Of a DNA stretch of 64,000 nt, positions 1 through 10,080 are shown in pieces (within the stretch, counting starts at the first letter, position 1; the number at the start of each line of letters is the position of its first letter). Below the pieces are notes generated by a model. That model was not told where the DNA came from. It was given only the letters and a program-made list of their open reading frames with translations, and did not search any database. The position numbers and the translations under genes are program-made. The stretch comes from Pelagibius sp965227505 (GTDB taxonomy: Bacteria; Pseudomonadota; Alphaproteobacteria; Kiloniellales; Kiloniellaceae), in NCBI RefSeq assembly GCF_965227505.1, contig NZ_OZ245757.1:2170001-2234000 (forward strand), in the 5' to 3' direction.

Positions 1-207
1 TCAGCTCCTTCTGTCTCGAAACATCTTCGCATCCTGCAGAATGCGGGATTGATTCGCGCCGAGAAGAAGGGCCAGTACGTTCACTATCACCTGGTGCAGG
101 ACAACCTGGTCAATACATTGAGTGGCTTCGTTCAAGAGGTCTGCCCGGTTTCCAGGCAATTGAAGAGCGAAAGCAAGAGAAAGGCAGCAACATCCGGAGA
201 AGCCTGA
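1..207 (+). CDS. ArsR-family regulator, C-terminal part (5' truncated by window edge)
   Basis: The reading frame is open from the first base and ends at TGA 205-207, giving 68 residues. It contains the recognition-helix part of a winged helix (SAPSVSKHLRILQNAGLI) followed by the wing (EKKGQYVHYHL). That is the usual second half of the ArsR/SmtB DNA-binding domain. Proteins of this family are dimeric repressors that leave DNA on binding a metal or another signal. The sensing residues cannot be judged because the N-terminus is missing. A Cys lies near the end (EVCPVS), but one Cys alone does not indicate metal sensing. Confidence 0.8.
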   Translation, partial: SAPSVSKHLRILQNAGLIRAEKKGQYVHYHLVQDNLVNTLSGFVQEVCPVSRQLKSESKRKAATSGEA

Positions 208-252
208 TCGCGCGCATATCCGGAGTTGTGCCTTACGAAGCGCTGCCGACGG

Positions 253-1251
253 TCAAAGATCGAACGCCGCCACCAGGGGGGCGTGGTTGGAGCGCGGGTC
301 GTCGGGGGCCATGGTCTGTTCGTCGGGCAGTGTGGCGTTCAACACCGCAATGTCGCGGAAGCCGCGTTTCAGGGCGGGCGAAGCCAGGATGTGATCGAGC
401 GTCAGCCGCCGGCCATCGTGCAGCACGGTGAAGCGCTGATCCTGCGGCAGGCTGTCTTCCAGCGGATGCAGCACGCGCCCAGCCAGATCCGGATTGCCGC
501 TGTCTTCGACCGTGCCACGCAGGATGCGCCCCGGCGTTTCCTCGGCATCGGCGTTGAGGTCGCCGCAAACGGCGATCAACGCCTGCGGCTCTTCGTCGAA
601 GACCGCCTCCACCAGCAGCCGTGCCTCGAGCGCCTGGCCGCTGCGCTTGATGGTGGCGGCGAAGTAGCCTTCCGCCCAGCCGGCCAACGACGACCAGACG
701 AAGGGCGCCGTCTTGCGGCCGGGAATGGGGGCGGCCAGGGGCGAGCGCAGGTGAAGGTTGATCACATGCAGCGGTGCCGGCCCGGGCACCTGCAGGCGGC
801 AGTGCAGAAGCGGCCGGTCCCAGGTCAGGGTCAGATCGGCGCTGGCGTCCGGAACCGCGGTCACCGCGTGGTAGGGCTGGGGCGGCACCAGGTCGTTGCG
901 CAGTTCGCGCTGCTCCAGCACAGGATAGCGGCTGACAACGGCCAGGTTGTGGACATCGGCCGGTCCGTCGCCCGAAAGCGAATGGGTGGTGACGAGATGG
1001 TCGTCGCGATGACGCGTCGCGGCCAGAAGCCGGCGCAGCGCCATCGGCTGGCGCTTCGGCCGCGGCGCTCCGGGCTCTGCCGCGCCCCTGTCCGACGCGG
1101 CGGTCTTCTGGGCGTTCACCTCCTGCAGGCAGAGGACATCGGCGTCGAGTGCATCGAGCTGCGGCGCGAGAACTGCGATACGGCGCTCCAGCGCTCCGTC
1201 GCCTCCGGGCACCAAGTCCAGCGATTCCAGGTTGAAGGTCGCGATGCGCAC
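253..1251 (-). CDS. Endonuclease/exonuclease/phosphatase (EEP) family protein
   Basis: 332 aa with a GTG start at 1251. It opens with the EEP signature RIATFNLESLD, then a Glu in LCLQEVN (metal ligand), CGDLNADAEE (Asp/Asn pair) and a C-terminal SNHAPLVAAFDL (catalytic-type His), so all four EEP motif blocks are present. The fold is shared by DNase I, AP endonucleases and phospholipid phosphatases. Substrate cannot be told from sequence. There is no signal peptide, so a cytoplasmic enzyme is likely. It is convergent with the ArsR fragment and divergent from the PNPOx-like gene, so it is probably monocistronic. Confidence 0.8.
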   Translation of the reverse strand: MRIATFNLESLDLVPGGDGALERRIAVLAPQLDALDADVLCLQEVNAQKTAASDRGAAEPGAPRPKRQPMALRRLLAATRHRDDHLVTTHSLSGDGPADVHNLAVVSRYPVLEQRELRNDLVPPQPYHAVTAVPDASADLTLTWDRPLLHCRLQVPGPAPLHVINLHLRSPLAAPIPGRKTAPFVWSSLAGWAEGYFAATIKRSGQALEARLLVEAVFDEEPQALIAVCGDLNADAEETPGRILRGTVEDSGNPDLAGRVLHPLEDSLPQDQRFTVLHDGRRLTLDHILASPALKRGFRDIAVLNATLPDEQTMAPDDPRSNHAPLVAAFDL

Positions 1252-1486
1252 GTTGTCTCTCTGGTTCTATCCGGGTCTCTCCGGGCCTCTCCTTTCGCCC
1301 GCCCCGTCCTACACCTGCGCCGTTTGCCTGCCCATGATCCAGCGCAGACAGCGCTGTGGCGGCCCCGGTCCGGCGCACAGGAAAGCATTTTCTAATCGAA
1401 GAGAGCAGATTAAGCTGGCTCTGTCAGCCGGCTCCCGCGGCCGCTCGGCCAGACGTCGCCCGCCAGATCGCTATGAGGTGTCCGCC

Positions 1487-2122
1487 TTGGCCATAGAAAG
1501 ACTCGACCTCTGGGGCACCGACGAGGAGCCGCGGCTCAGCGCCGTGCTCTGCGAATGCTGGGCAATGCTGATGGACGGCGCCCGACAGCCGCAGCACGAC
1601 TTTCGCACGGCGGCCCTGGCAACCGGCGGCGGCCCCCACGGCTGCAGCCTGCGCACGGTTGTCCTGCGGGGGGCGGATCGCGAAGCCCGCGAAGTCAGCT
1701 TCTATACCGACCTGCGCAGTCACAAGGTCGGCGAGATCGAGGCCGACCCCCGCGTCGCGCTGCTGTTCTTCTCGCACTCTGACGACACCCAGATCCGCAT
1801 ACAGGCGACGGCGCGCATTCACTGCGGCGACGCCCTTGCCGAGGCGGCCTGGGCGGAGGTGCCGCCGCACCGCCGACGCGACTACATGGTCTCCGGCCCG
1901 CCGGGGCTGCCCTGGGCCTGGCCGACCTCCGGGCTGCCGGCGGCCCTGGAAGACCGCGCGCCGAGCGACGAGGAAAGCAGGCCCGGTAAGGGCAACTTCG
2001 CCGTGGTGGTCTGCACGGTCCGGCAAATGGACTGGCTCTACCTCACCCCCTATGGCCACCGCCGGGCGACCTTCGCCTGGGACGAGGCGGACAGACTGCA
2101 GACCTCCTGGCTGGTGCCGTAA
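1487..2122 (+). CDS. Pyridoxamine 5'-phosphate oxidase-like flavoprotein (Alr4036 type)
   Basis: About 211 aa. The open frame extends upstream, but the TTG at 1487 is preferred because GAGGTG at 1475-1480 sits six bases before it, and the protein then begins at the conserved RLDLW segment. The FMN-binding split barrel is seen in CSLRTVVLRG, SFYTDLRSHKVGEIEADPR (typical SHKxxxL/I region) and the C-terminal WLYLTP..HRRATF. The arrangement matches the Alr4036/pyridoxamine-phosphate-oxidase-related family of about 200 aa rather than true PdxH. A role in FMN-dependent reduction is plausible but the substrate is unknown. A GTG at 1478 is an alternative start. Confidence 0.75.
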   Translation: MAIERLDLWGTDEEPRLSAVLCECWAMLMDGARQPQHDFRTAALATGGGPHGCSLRTVVLRGADREAREVSFYTDLRSHKVGEIEADPRVALLFFSHSDDTQIRIQATARIHCGDALAEAAWAEVPPHRRRDYMVSGPPGLPWAWPTSGLPAALEDRAPSDEESRPGKGNFAVVVCTVRQMDWLYLTPYGHRRATFAWDEADRLQTSWLVP

Positions 2123-2200
2123 GGCCCAAGGCCGACCGCCCTGGGCCTGTTGGAGGGGCGGACTCACATCAGGTGTGCAGTCAGCAATTGGGGGAGGCCG

Positions 2201-2746
2201 TCAAAAGGAAGACCCCGGCTCCTTGAGGAAGGCATGCTCTTCCTCGGTGGTGGGCCGGCCCAGTACGTCGTTGCGGTGGGGGAAGCGGCCGAAGCGGTCG
2301 ATGATGTCGTGGTGCGCGGCGGCGTAGTCGAGCCACTCCGGGTTCTCGTCGAGGGCTGCGACCAGCCGCAGGCAGTCCTTCTGATCGCTCAGGCTTTCGC
2401 TGTGTTCCAGCGGCAGATAGAGGAAAAGGCGTTCGGTCTGGGTCAACGCGGCGTCGAAGCCCTGCGCCAGGGCATGGCGCGTCACGTCCAGGGCCGCAGC
2501 GTCCCAGGCAAAGGCCTGCGGACTTCCGCGGAAGACGTTGCGCGGGTACTGGTCGAAGAGGATGCAGAGCGCAAGGCAGCCCCTGGCCGTGTCCCGCCAA
2601 GGTCCCAGGGCGCCGGCCCGGGCCGCTTCGAAGGCCGGCCCGAGGGCCGCCTTCACCGCCGCGTCAAAGGCCGCACCGCCGGCGAACCACTGCTTGTCGC
2701 AGCCCTCGGCGAACCAAAAGCCCAGCACCTCCTCCGCTTCGGGCAC
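2201..2746 (-). CDS. DUF924 family protein
   Basis: 181 aa from GTG 2746, chosen because AAGGAG lies seven bases upstream and the product then starts at the family's own N-terminus (EAEEVLGFWF). Diagnostic blocks are VLGFWFAEGCDKQWF near the start, CLALCILFDQYPRN in the middle, LFLYLPLEHSE, and a C-terminal DRFGRFPHRNDVLGR. DUF924 proteins are all-helical, cytoplasmic and without assigned function; the length matches. The frame stays open 13 codons further upstream, but that extension looks non-coding. It is transcribed toward the PNPOx-like gene and divergently from the SMP-30 gene. Confidence 0.85.
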   Translation of the reverse strand: MPEAEEVLGFWFAEGCDKQWFAGGAAFDAAVKAALGPAFEAARAGALGPWRDTARGCLALCILFDQYPRNVFRGSPQAFAWDAAALDVTRHALAQGFDAALTQTERLFLYLPLEHSESLSDQKDCLRLVAALDENPEWLDYAAAHHDIIDRFGRFPHRNDVLGRPTTEEEHAFLKEPGSSF

Positions 2747-2873
2747 AGGTCGCTCCTTCCATTTTGACCCCGGCTTCGCCGCCAAATCCCGAGGCCACGC
2801 TTGGGCCTTTCTTCGGGCTGGGCGAAGCCGGCGAAACTATAGTAGGTTCGCCGCGCTTTGACAGGAGGAAGCC

Positions 2874-3851
2874 TTGCCCGAAAGCCAAGCGGCGCTGTCC
2901 CTTGACGACGTGACCCTGATCGGTTCCGGCCTCGTGCGCCCGGAATGCCTGGTCTGCACCTCCAACGGCGACATCTACAGCGCCGACTGGCGCGGCGGTG
3001 TGGCCAAGTCCCGCGCCTTCGGCCCGCATCAGCTGTTTCAGGCAGAGGGCGGCGCCGAGGCCATCAAGCCCAACGGCATCGCCCTGCAGCAGGACGGCTC
3101 CTTCCTCATCGCCAACCTGGACGACTCGGGCGGCGTCTTCCGCCTCGACCGCGACGGCACCCTCAGCGACGTCCTGCGCCGGGTCGACGGGGTCGACCTG
3201 CCGGCCACCAACTTCGTCATGATCGACGACCGCGGCCGGGTCTGGGTGACGGTCTCCACAAGGCGCAGTCCGCGGGCGCTGGGCTACCGCCCGGATGTGG
3301 ACGACGGCTTCATCGTGATGATCGACGGCAAGGGCTCGCGCATCGTCGCCGACGGCCTGGGCTACACCAACGAGGTGCAGATCGACAGCCGCGGCACCTG
3401 GCTTTACGTGAACGAGACCTTCGCGCGCCGGCTCAGCCGCTTTCGCATCGGCGAACACGGCACGCTGCACGACAAGGAGGTGGTGACCGAGTTCGGCCCC
3501 GGCACCTTCCCGGACGGCCTGGCCTTCGATATGGAAGACCACCTCTGGATCACTTCCATCGTCAGCAACCGGGTGATCCGCGTGGCGCCGGACGGCAGCC
3601 AGGAACTGATCCTGGAGGACTGCGACCCGGCGCACCTGGAAGCGGTGGAAAAGGCCTTTCAGGCCGGCACCATGGACCGGCACCATCTCGATCAGATCAA
3701 GAGCCGCAAGCTTCGCAATATCTCCAGCCTGGCCTTCGGCGGCCGCGACCTGCGCACTGCCTTCCTCGGCTGCCTGCTGGGCGAGCGCATCGCCTTCTTC
3801 CGCACCGACGTCATGGGCCGCCCGCCGGTGCACTGGCACTTCAACACGTAA
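2874..3851 (+). CDS. SMP-30/gluconolactonase/LRE family protein
   Basis: 325 aa with a TTG start supported by a perfect AGGAGG at 2863-2868. The sequence is a six-bladed beta-propeller pattern: repeated blades such as NGIALQQDGSFLIANLDD, VFRLDRDG, YTNEVQIDSRGTWLYVNET and FPDGLAFDMEDHLWITS. The metal-site residues of the SMP-30 family (an early Glu, ..RPECL; N in the TNEV block; D in the FPDGLAFD block) can be placed. Family members hydrolyse sugar lactones or related esters. There is no signal peptide. No sugar-catabolic neighbours give the substrate. Confidence 0.85.
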   Translation: MPESQAALSLDDVTLIGSGLVRPECLVCTSNGDIYSADWRGGVAKSRAFGPHQLFQAEGGAEAIKPNGIALQQDGSFLIANLDDSGGVFRLDRDGTLSDVLRRVDGVDLPATNFVMIDDRGRVWVTVSTRRSPRALGYRPDVDDGFIVMIDGKGSRIVADGLGYTNEVQIDSRGTWLYVNETFARRLSRFRIGEHGTLHDKEVVTEFGPGTFPDGLAFDMEDHLWITSIVSNRVIRVAPDGSQELILEDCDPAHLEAVEKAFQAGTMDRHHLDQIKSRKLRNISSLAFGGRDLRTAFLGCLLGERIAFFRTDVMGRPPVHWHFNT

Positions 3852-3887
3852 GACGATCTCGCATAAGCGGGCGCGTATCGAGCGCAC

Positions 3888-4029
3888 CCTCACCCCCACC
3901 CCATCCCTCCCCCATCAAGGGGGAGGGGGAATCAGCAGCGCTGGCTGCATCGGAGGCGATGCGCAAATCTGCCTTCACAGCCAAAACACCCCTCCCCCCT
4001 TGATGGGGGGAGGTCGGGAGGGGGGTGAC
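3888..4029. repeat. REPIN-like GC-rich inverted repeat, copy 1
   Basis: Two arms face each other. Each arm carries its own hairpin (CTCCCCCATCAAGGGGGAG on the left, CTCCCCCCTTGATGGGGGGAG on the right), separated by about 60 bases of ordinary sequence. The left arm is nearly the reverse complement of the right arm over about 39 bases, so the whole unit can fold as one long stem or as two small ones. A second two-armed copy lies at 7828-7934 and a single arm at 12454-12497. It sits between convergent genes. Confidence 0.75.
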
Positions 4030-4062
4030 CCCCTCGCAGCACCAAGTCACTTGGTTTGAAGT

Positions 4063-5033
4063 CTAATCCGCGATCAGCAGGTGGACGCTGAAGAGGTTTT
4101 CCGGATCGGTCCAGGATGCCTCGCCGCGCCAGCCGCTGCGCCGGGCCAGGGCGGCGAAGGACTCGAGGGTGTACTTATAGGAGTTCTCGGTGTGGATGGT
4201 CTCGCCGGCCGCGAAAGCGATGCGCCGGCCGCCGAGCGTCACCGTCTGATCGCGCAGACTGACCAGATGCATCTCGATGCGCCCGAGATCGACGTCGTAG
4301 TGCGCCTCGTGGCGAAAAGCCTCAAGATCGAAGTCGCCGCCGAGTTCGCGGTTGAAGCGCTCCAGGAGGTTCAGGTTGAACGCGGCGGTGACGCCCTTGG
4401 CATCGTCGTAGGCCACCTCAAGGCGGGCCGGGTCCTTCTGCAGGTCCGCGCCGATGAGCAGCCGGGCGCCATCGCCGAGAAAACTGCGCAGCCGGGTCAG
4501 GAAGGCCACCGCCTCCTCCGGTTCGAAGTTGCCGATGGTGGAGCCGGGAAAAAAGCCGACCAGGGTGTCGCGCGGCACCTGCGGCGGCAGCACCAGCGGC
4601 GCGTGGTAGTCTGCGTGGAGCGGAATGACCGGCAGGCCGTAGTCCGCCGCGAGCCGCTTGGCCGCGGCGTCGAGATGGTCGCCGGAGATATCGATGGGCA
4701 CGTAGGCGCTGAGCCCGGACAGCGCGTCGAGCAGGATGCGCGTCTTCACCGAAGAACCGCTGCCGAACTCGACCAGGGTCGCGCCCGGTCCGATGCGTGC
4801 GGCAAGCTCCGCCGCCTGCTGCTGCAGTACCGCCGTCTCCGCCCGGGTCAGGTAGTACTCCTCCAGCTCGGTGATGGCATCGAAGAGCTGCGATCCCCGG
4901 GCATCGTAGAAGAACTTGCTGGCGATGGTCTTGCGCGGCGCCGTCAGCCCGTCGAGCACCTCGTCCAGCATGGCCCGGTCCACCGAAGCGGCATCGCTTT
5001 CGGCCTCCAGGACCGGATCTGAGGGTGCGGTCA

Positions 5034-5034
<1 letters not shown>
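4063..5034 (-). CDS. egtD: L-histidine N-alpha-methyltransferase EgtD
   Basis: 323 aa. It trimethylates histidine to hercynine with SAM, the first step of ergothioneine synthesis, in the cytoplasm. Visible family blocks are SKFFYDARGSQLFDAITELEEYYLTR near residue 40, a SAM-binding GSGSSVKTRILLDAL, YVPIDIS, and FFPGSTIGNFEPEEA. The start ATG (5034-5032) overlaps the egtB stop codon by one base (TGATG), so translation is coupled; the longer open frame upstream is inside egtB. Length is standard for EgtD (about 320 aa). Downstream lies a GC-rich repeat that may end transcription. Confidence 0.95.
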
Positions 5035-6404
<1,370 letters not shown>

Positions 6405-6842
6405 GGTGAAGCCTCTCTGCTATCGCTCTCTGGTGAGACGCCGCGGGCGCGCGCTTGTTCCCAACGCAGGCCGCCCGCCGGAGATCCGGCAGCGGGCGCA
6501 ACGGTAGCGCTGGCGGTGCCGTCTCTCTGTGTCGTCTGGAAGACAGTTCAATGACGCGGTCGATGACGCAGCCAGTAATGCCCTCACGCCCGGCGCCGGC
6601 CCCGCATTCTCGGTTCTGCGTTTCACAGATCGGCCTCCCAGTCCGGTCTTCGGGTTCTGTCTTCGGGTCCCGTCTTCTGGGCGGCGCGGAGCGCGGAGTC
6701 GCTCAGCGTCACTTCCCTTGCATATGCCATTCACCTCAGCGATTGAAAGGTCGACATCTGCGGCGGGGCGGTGCAGATTCGCACCGGGAATGAAAGAGTC
6801 CGCGAACAGTCATGCTGCGGCTTTAGGTTGAGGCGAGTGTCG
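6405..6842. other. 438-bp divergent intergenic region, no gene recognised
   Basis: This lies between egtB (leftward) and the LysR gene (rightward) and must contain both promoters. Open frames in it (up to about 100 codons) have no recognisable protein features and look like high-GC noise. I could not identify a convincing -35/-10 pair. A LysR-type T-N11-A motif may exist near the LysR start but is too weak to place. Confidence 0.5.
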
Positions 6843-7730
6843 ATGAACTGGGACAACCTGCGCATCTTCCTGGCTGTTGCGCGCGAGAAGTCGGTGCGCG
6901 GCGCCGCAGCCGACCTGGGCGTCAGCCACTCCACCATCTCGCGGCGCATCGACGCCTTCGAGCAGGACCTCGGCGTGCGCCTCTTCGAACGCCTGCCCGA
7001 CGGCTATGTCCTGACGCCCTTCGGCGAGGACATGCTGCAGACCGCCCGGCGTCTGGAAGACAGCGTGAACGGCCTGGAGCGGCGGGTGCTGGGCCAGGAT
7101 GCCCGGCTGCGCGGCGGCCTGCGCGTCACCATGCCCGACCTGCTGGCGGCCAAGCTGCTGATGCCGGACCTGGTGGCCTTTGGCGAGGACTATCCGGACA
7201 TCAACCTGGAAGTGGCGATCTCCTATACCCCTTTCGATCTGCGCCGGCGCGAGGCGGACGTGGCGATCCGCATCACCCGCGACCCGCCGGAGCCGCTGGT
7301 CGGCCGCAAGATCATCACCTATGCCCGCGCCACCTATGCTTCGCGCGATTACCTGGAACGCCACGACATCGAGCGCGAGCCGGAGAGCGTCGCCTGGATC
7401 GGCTGGGACGACCGCAGCCGCCACCCGCGCTGGGTGCGCGACAGTGCCTACCCCAACGCCCCGGTGCGCGGCCGCCTGAACAACGCCCTGGTGCAGCTCG
7501 CAGCGGCCAAGGCCGGCATGGGCCTGGCCATGCTGCCCTGCTTCATGGGCGATACCGAGCCCGACCTGCGCCGCGTCCCGCCCGGCCTGCCGGAGCCGGC
7601 CTGGGACATCTGGATCCTGACCCACGAAGACCTGCGCGCCACCGCGCGCGTGCGCGCCTTCATGGATTTCATGGCCACAGCCTTCCAGGGCCACCGCGAC
7701 CTCCTGGAAGGCCGCCTGCCGCAACGCTGA
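6843..7730 (+). CDS. LysR-family transcriptional regulator
   Basis: 295 aa beginning MNWDNLRIFLAVAREKSVRGAAADLGVSHS. The ATG at 6843 puts the HTH at residues 1-60 as in the family, and a longer upstream frame lacks similarity. The HTH continues with TISRRIDAFEQDLGVRLFER. The C-terminal half is a LysR substrate-binding domain (VTMPDLLAAKLLMPDLVAF, LEVAISYTPFDLRRREADVAIR, PCFMGDTEPDLRRV). It is divergent from egtB across 438 bp, so it might regulate the ergothioneine genes, but LysR genes with orphan targets are common. The inducer is unknown. Confidence 0.88.
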   Translation: MNWDNLRIFLAVAREKSVRGAAADLGVSHSTISRRIDAFEQDLGVRLFERLPDGYVLTPFGEDMLQTARRLEDSVNGLERRVLGQDARLRGGLRVTMPDLLAAKLLMPDLVAFGEDYPDINLEVAISYTPFDLRRREADVAIRITRDPPEPLVGRKIITYARATYASRDYLERHDIEREPESVAWIGWDDRSRHPRWVRDSAYPNAPVRGRLNNALVQLAAAKAGMGLAMLPCFMGDTEPDLRRVPPGLPEPAWDIWILTHEDLRATARVRAFMDFMATAFQGHRDLLEGRLPQR

Positions 7731-7827
7731 GCCACCATTGAGTTTCTGATCCGGCAAGAAGGCAAGGGTTTCGCCAGGGCCGAGACAGCGAAAGCACGGC
7801 GCCGAACGGCTCGCAGCCGGAAGGCTG

Positions 7828-7934
7828 TCACCCCCACCCCAACCCTCCCCCGTCTAAGGGGGAGGGGGTAATCATTGCGGCGGCTTAGAGAGTCCCCTCC
7901 CCCCTTGATGGGGGGAGGCCGGGAGGGGGCTGAG
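7828..7934. repeat. REPIN-like GC-rich inverted repeat, copy 2
   Basis: Same architecture as 3888-4029: left arm with CTCCCCCGTCTAAGGGGGAG, a shorter unrelated spacer, and right arm with CTCCCCCCTTGATGGGGGGAG followed by GGCCGGGAGGGGG. It lies between the LysR gene and the convergent glycosylase gene. The conserved arms and non-conserved spacer suggest a mobile or amplified repeat rather than a chance GC-rich terminator. Confidence 0.75.
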
Positions 7935-7974
7935 CCACACACTCGATGTTCGAGTGTTTTCCGCGCAGCGAAGC

Positions 7975-8664
7975 CTACCTTTCCCGCGGGGCGTCGATGG
8001 AACAGGCGAGGATGCGGCTGAGCTGGGTCAGCGGGCGACCGGTCTCCTCCTTCCAGGCGTTGAAGGCGGCCTGCGCCTTGGCGAGGTCGGCCTTGCCGGT
8101 CGGGGGCTTGTCGACCACCTTGGCCTTGACCAAGGCGGCGGAGACATCCGGCGACAGCAGGAAGCTGTCCTTGCCCATGAAGCGCAGGAAGTAAGGCCCG
8201 GTATAGCCGCCCAGGCGCGCGCCGCGCTTCTTCAGCACCGCCCAGAGGCTGACGATGTCCTCCGACGGCCAGTCGGCAAAGAAGGCGGCGGCCGAGCCGT
8301 GCTCCTTCGCCAGGTCGGTCACGAAGATGGCATTGTGGCGCACTGCGGCGATCTTCGCCGCATGGCGGATGATGCGGGTGTCGCGGCCCAGCGCGTCCAG
8401 GTCCTCGTCGGAGAGCAGCGCCATGCGCCCGGGATGGAAGCCCTGGAAGGCGGCCTCGAAGTCCGGCCATTTCTGCTCGACCACACGCCAGACGAAGCCC
8501 GCCTGAAAAATGCGCTTGGTCATCTCCGCGAGATAGCGGTCGTCGCCCAGCTTCTTCAGCGCCGCCTTGCTCTTGGGCTTGGCATCGGCGACCAGTTTCT
8601 CGAGCGCCGCCGCCCCACCCTTGCGCTTGGCGGCACGATCGTAGATTTTCTGAAAGGATGCCAC
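7975..8664 (-). CDS. DNA-3-methyladenine glycosylase I-like protein (COG2818 relative)
   Basis: 229 aa from GTG 8664, with AGGAGG (complement of 8671-8676) just upstream. The frame continues far upstream but without SD or similarity. The sequence KRKGGAAALEKL, LAEMTKRIFQAGFVWRVVEQKWPDFEAAF and a later RLGGYTGPYFLRFMGKDSF resembles a Tag-like group common in alphaproteobacteria. It lacks the N-terminal Cys/His zinc motif of E. coli Tag. The expected activity is excision of 3-methyladenine by a helix-hairpin-helix glycosylase; activity is inferred from family resemblance only. Confidence 0.7.
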   Translation of the reverse strand: MASFQKIYDRAAKRKGGAAALEKLVADAKPKSKAALKKLGDDRYLAEMTKRIFQAGFVWRVVEQKWPDFEAAFQGFHPGRMALLSDEDLDALGRDTRIIRHAAKIAAVRHNAIFVTDLAKEHGSAAAFFADWPSEDIVSLWAVLKKRGARLGGYTGPYFLRFMGKDSFLLSPDVSAALVKAKVVDKPPTGKADLAKAQAAFNAWKEETGRPLTQLSRILACSIDAPRER

Positions 8665-8775
8665 GGCGCGCCTCCTGCTTCTTCGCGTTGCTTGACCTCT
8701 GGCGAGAGGCCGATGATTCATCCGTAACAGCCGCTTGCCCAGAGAAATACGCCGCCTGACATAAAGGTTGCTGAC

Positions 8776-9597
8776 ATGTCCCTGACGCCCCCCAAGCCCC
8801 CCACAAACGACGAGATCGTCGCCGCCAACCGCGACTCCTGGAACGAGGCCGCCGGCCACCACCGCGAGCACGACCAGTACAAGGCGCTGCTGAAGGGTTT
8901 CGCCGAGCCTGGCTTTTCCATGCTCGACGATGTGATGACGGAGCGGCTTAAGACCATCGGCCTGGAGGGCAAGACGGTCGCGCAGCTCTGCTGCAACAAC
9001 GGGCGCGAGGCGCTGTCGATCAAGAACCTGGGCGCCGCCGGCGTCACCGGCTTCGACTTCGCCGAAGAGTTCCTGGCGCAGGGCCGCGAGCTGGCCGCCG
9101 CCGGCGGCATCGCAGCGGACTTCGTGCAGACCGACATCAACGCGATCCCGGCGGACTACGACGGGCGCTTCGATCTCGCGGTGGTGACCATCGGCGTTTT
9201 CGGCTGGCAGCCGGACCTGGCGGCCTTCTTCGCCAGCGCGCGGCGTATTCTGAAACCCGGCGGGCGGCTGTTCATCTACGAGGACCATCCGATCCTCAAC
9301 ATGTATGACGACCGCGATACCGGCGGTCCGCCGCAGCCCGACGAGTCCTACTTCCGTTCGGAGCCCTACCGCAGCGACAACGGTCTCGACTACTGGGCCC
9401 AACAGGACTACGCGGCCAGGCCCAATTACTGGATCTTCCACAAGATGAGCGATGTGATCATGGGCCTGGTGCGCGCCGGCTTCGCCATCGAGGACTTCGA
9501 GGAGTTCCCCCACAACATCGGCACCCGCGCCCATATGGAAAACCAGCCGCATCAACTCCCGCTGAGCTATGTGCTGGTCGGGCGGAAAGCTGCTTAG
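8776..9597 (+). CDS. Class I SAM-dependent methyltransferase
   Basis: 273 aa. The Rossmann-fold SAM site is readable: KTVAQLCCNNGREALSI (motif I, with NNGRE in place of the usual GxGxG), GFDFAEEFL (motif II acidic residue), DFVQTDINAIP and FDLAVVTIGVFGW (motif IV). It ends with RRILKPGGRLFIYEDHP. The C-terminal third has many aromatics (YFRSEPYRSDNGLDYW). The substrate is not evident; small-molecule methylation is more likely than nucleic acid or protein. It is divergent from the glycosylase gene and followed within 35 bp by a lower-GC hypothetical. Confidence 0.85.
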   Translation: MSLTPPKPPTNDEIVAANRDSWNEAAGHHREHDQYKALLKGFAEPGFSMLDDVMTERLKTIGLEGKTVAQLCCNNGREALSIKNLGAAGVTGFDFAEEFLAQGRELAAAGGIAADFVQTDINAIPADYDGRFDLAVVTIGVFGWQPDLAAFFASARRILKPGGRLFIYEDHPILNMYDDRDTGGPPQPDESYFRSEPYRSDNGLDYWAQQDYAARPNYWIFHKMSDVIMGLVRAGFAIEDFEEFPHNIGTRAHMENQPHQLPLSYVLVGRKAA

Positions 9598-9631
9598 CGC
9601 CTCCCGCAGCGCCACGGTTGAGGACAAGACA

Positions 9632-10078
9632 GTGAAGGCCTTCTTTGTTTACAGCACACACGATCACGAGACTTGGATCGTTTACAAAGACGAAGACGCA
9701 CCCGAAGCGCCAGAAGAGGATGTGAGCCCGTCTGGCGAAGAAGCTTTCTTGATGCGTAAAGAAATGCCGTCGGACATATGTTCGATAGAGTTTATCGCGG
9801 CTAACCGAATCGTGGACGAGCCAACCATGATGGAGGCTTACAAAGACAGATATCACCTTCGAGTCTCAAATCCCGATGGCTCGTTCGAACGCGTTTCTCA
9901 GCTTTGCTATTCCTGGGAAACAGTGGTGAAGCTGGGCGCCTTCTTTCGCAATACCTCACCAAAAGCTGCTGGTCGGATCTGGCACTCGAAGCGGCTTGGC
10001 AATGCGATCTTAGACAAAGAAGATCCGTACAAACGGCTGTCGTCAGACGATTGCTCAACATTCGAGCCGGACCCTTAA
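9632..10078 (+). CDS. Hypothetical protein, lower GC than neighbours
   Basis: 148 aa from GTG 9632, with GAGGAC at 9620-9625 as a plausible SD; the frame is open from 9569. I do not recognise the family. The protein is hydrophilic and acidic (EDEDAPEAPEED early on), starts VKAFFVYSTHDHETWIVY, and has no signal peptide or membrane segment. Base composition is near 50-53% GC, well below the adjacent methyltransferase and VOC genes, and it uses A/T-ending codons freely. This suggests recent acquisition. It converges on the VOC gene with a two-base gap. Confidence 0.6.
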   Translation: MKAFFVYSTHDHETWIVYKDEDAPEAPEEDVSPSGEEAFLMRKEMPSDICSIEFIAANRIVDEPTMMEAYKDRYHLRVSNPDGSFERVSQLCYSWETVVKLGAFFRNTSPKAAGRIWHSKRLGNAILDKEDPYKRLSSDDCSTFEPDP

Positions 10079-10080
10079 GG

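Noticed and set aside
226..1395. Plus-strand frame of 389 codons over the EEP gene
   Set aside because: The opposite strand has all four EEP motifs; the plus frame has none and is shadow coding.
3888..4029. CRISPR-like repeats
   Set aside because: The elements are two-armed inverted repeats with one spacer, not direct repeats with regular spacers, and there are no cas genes.
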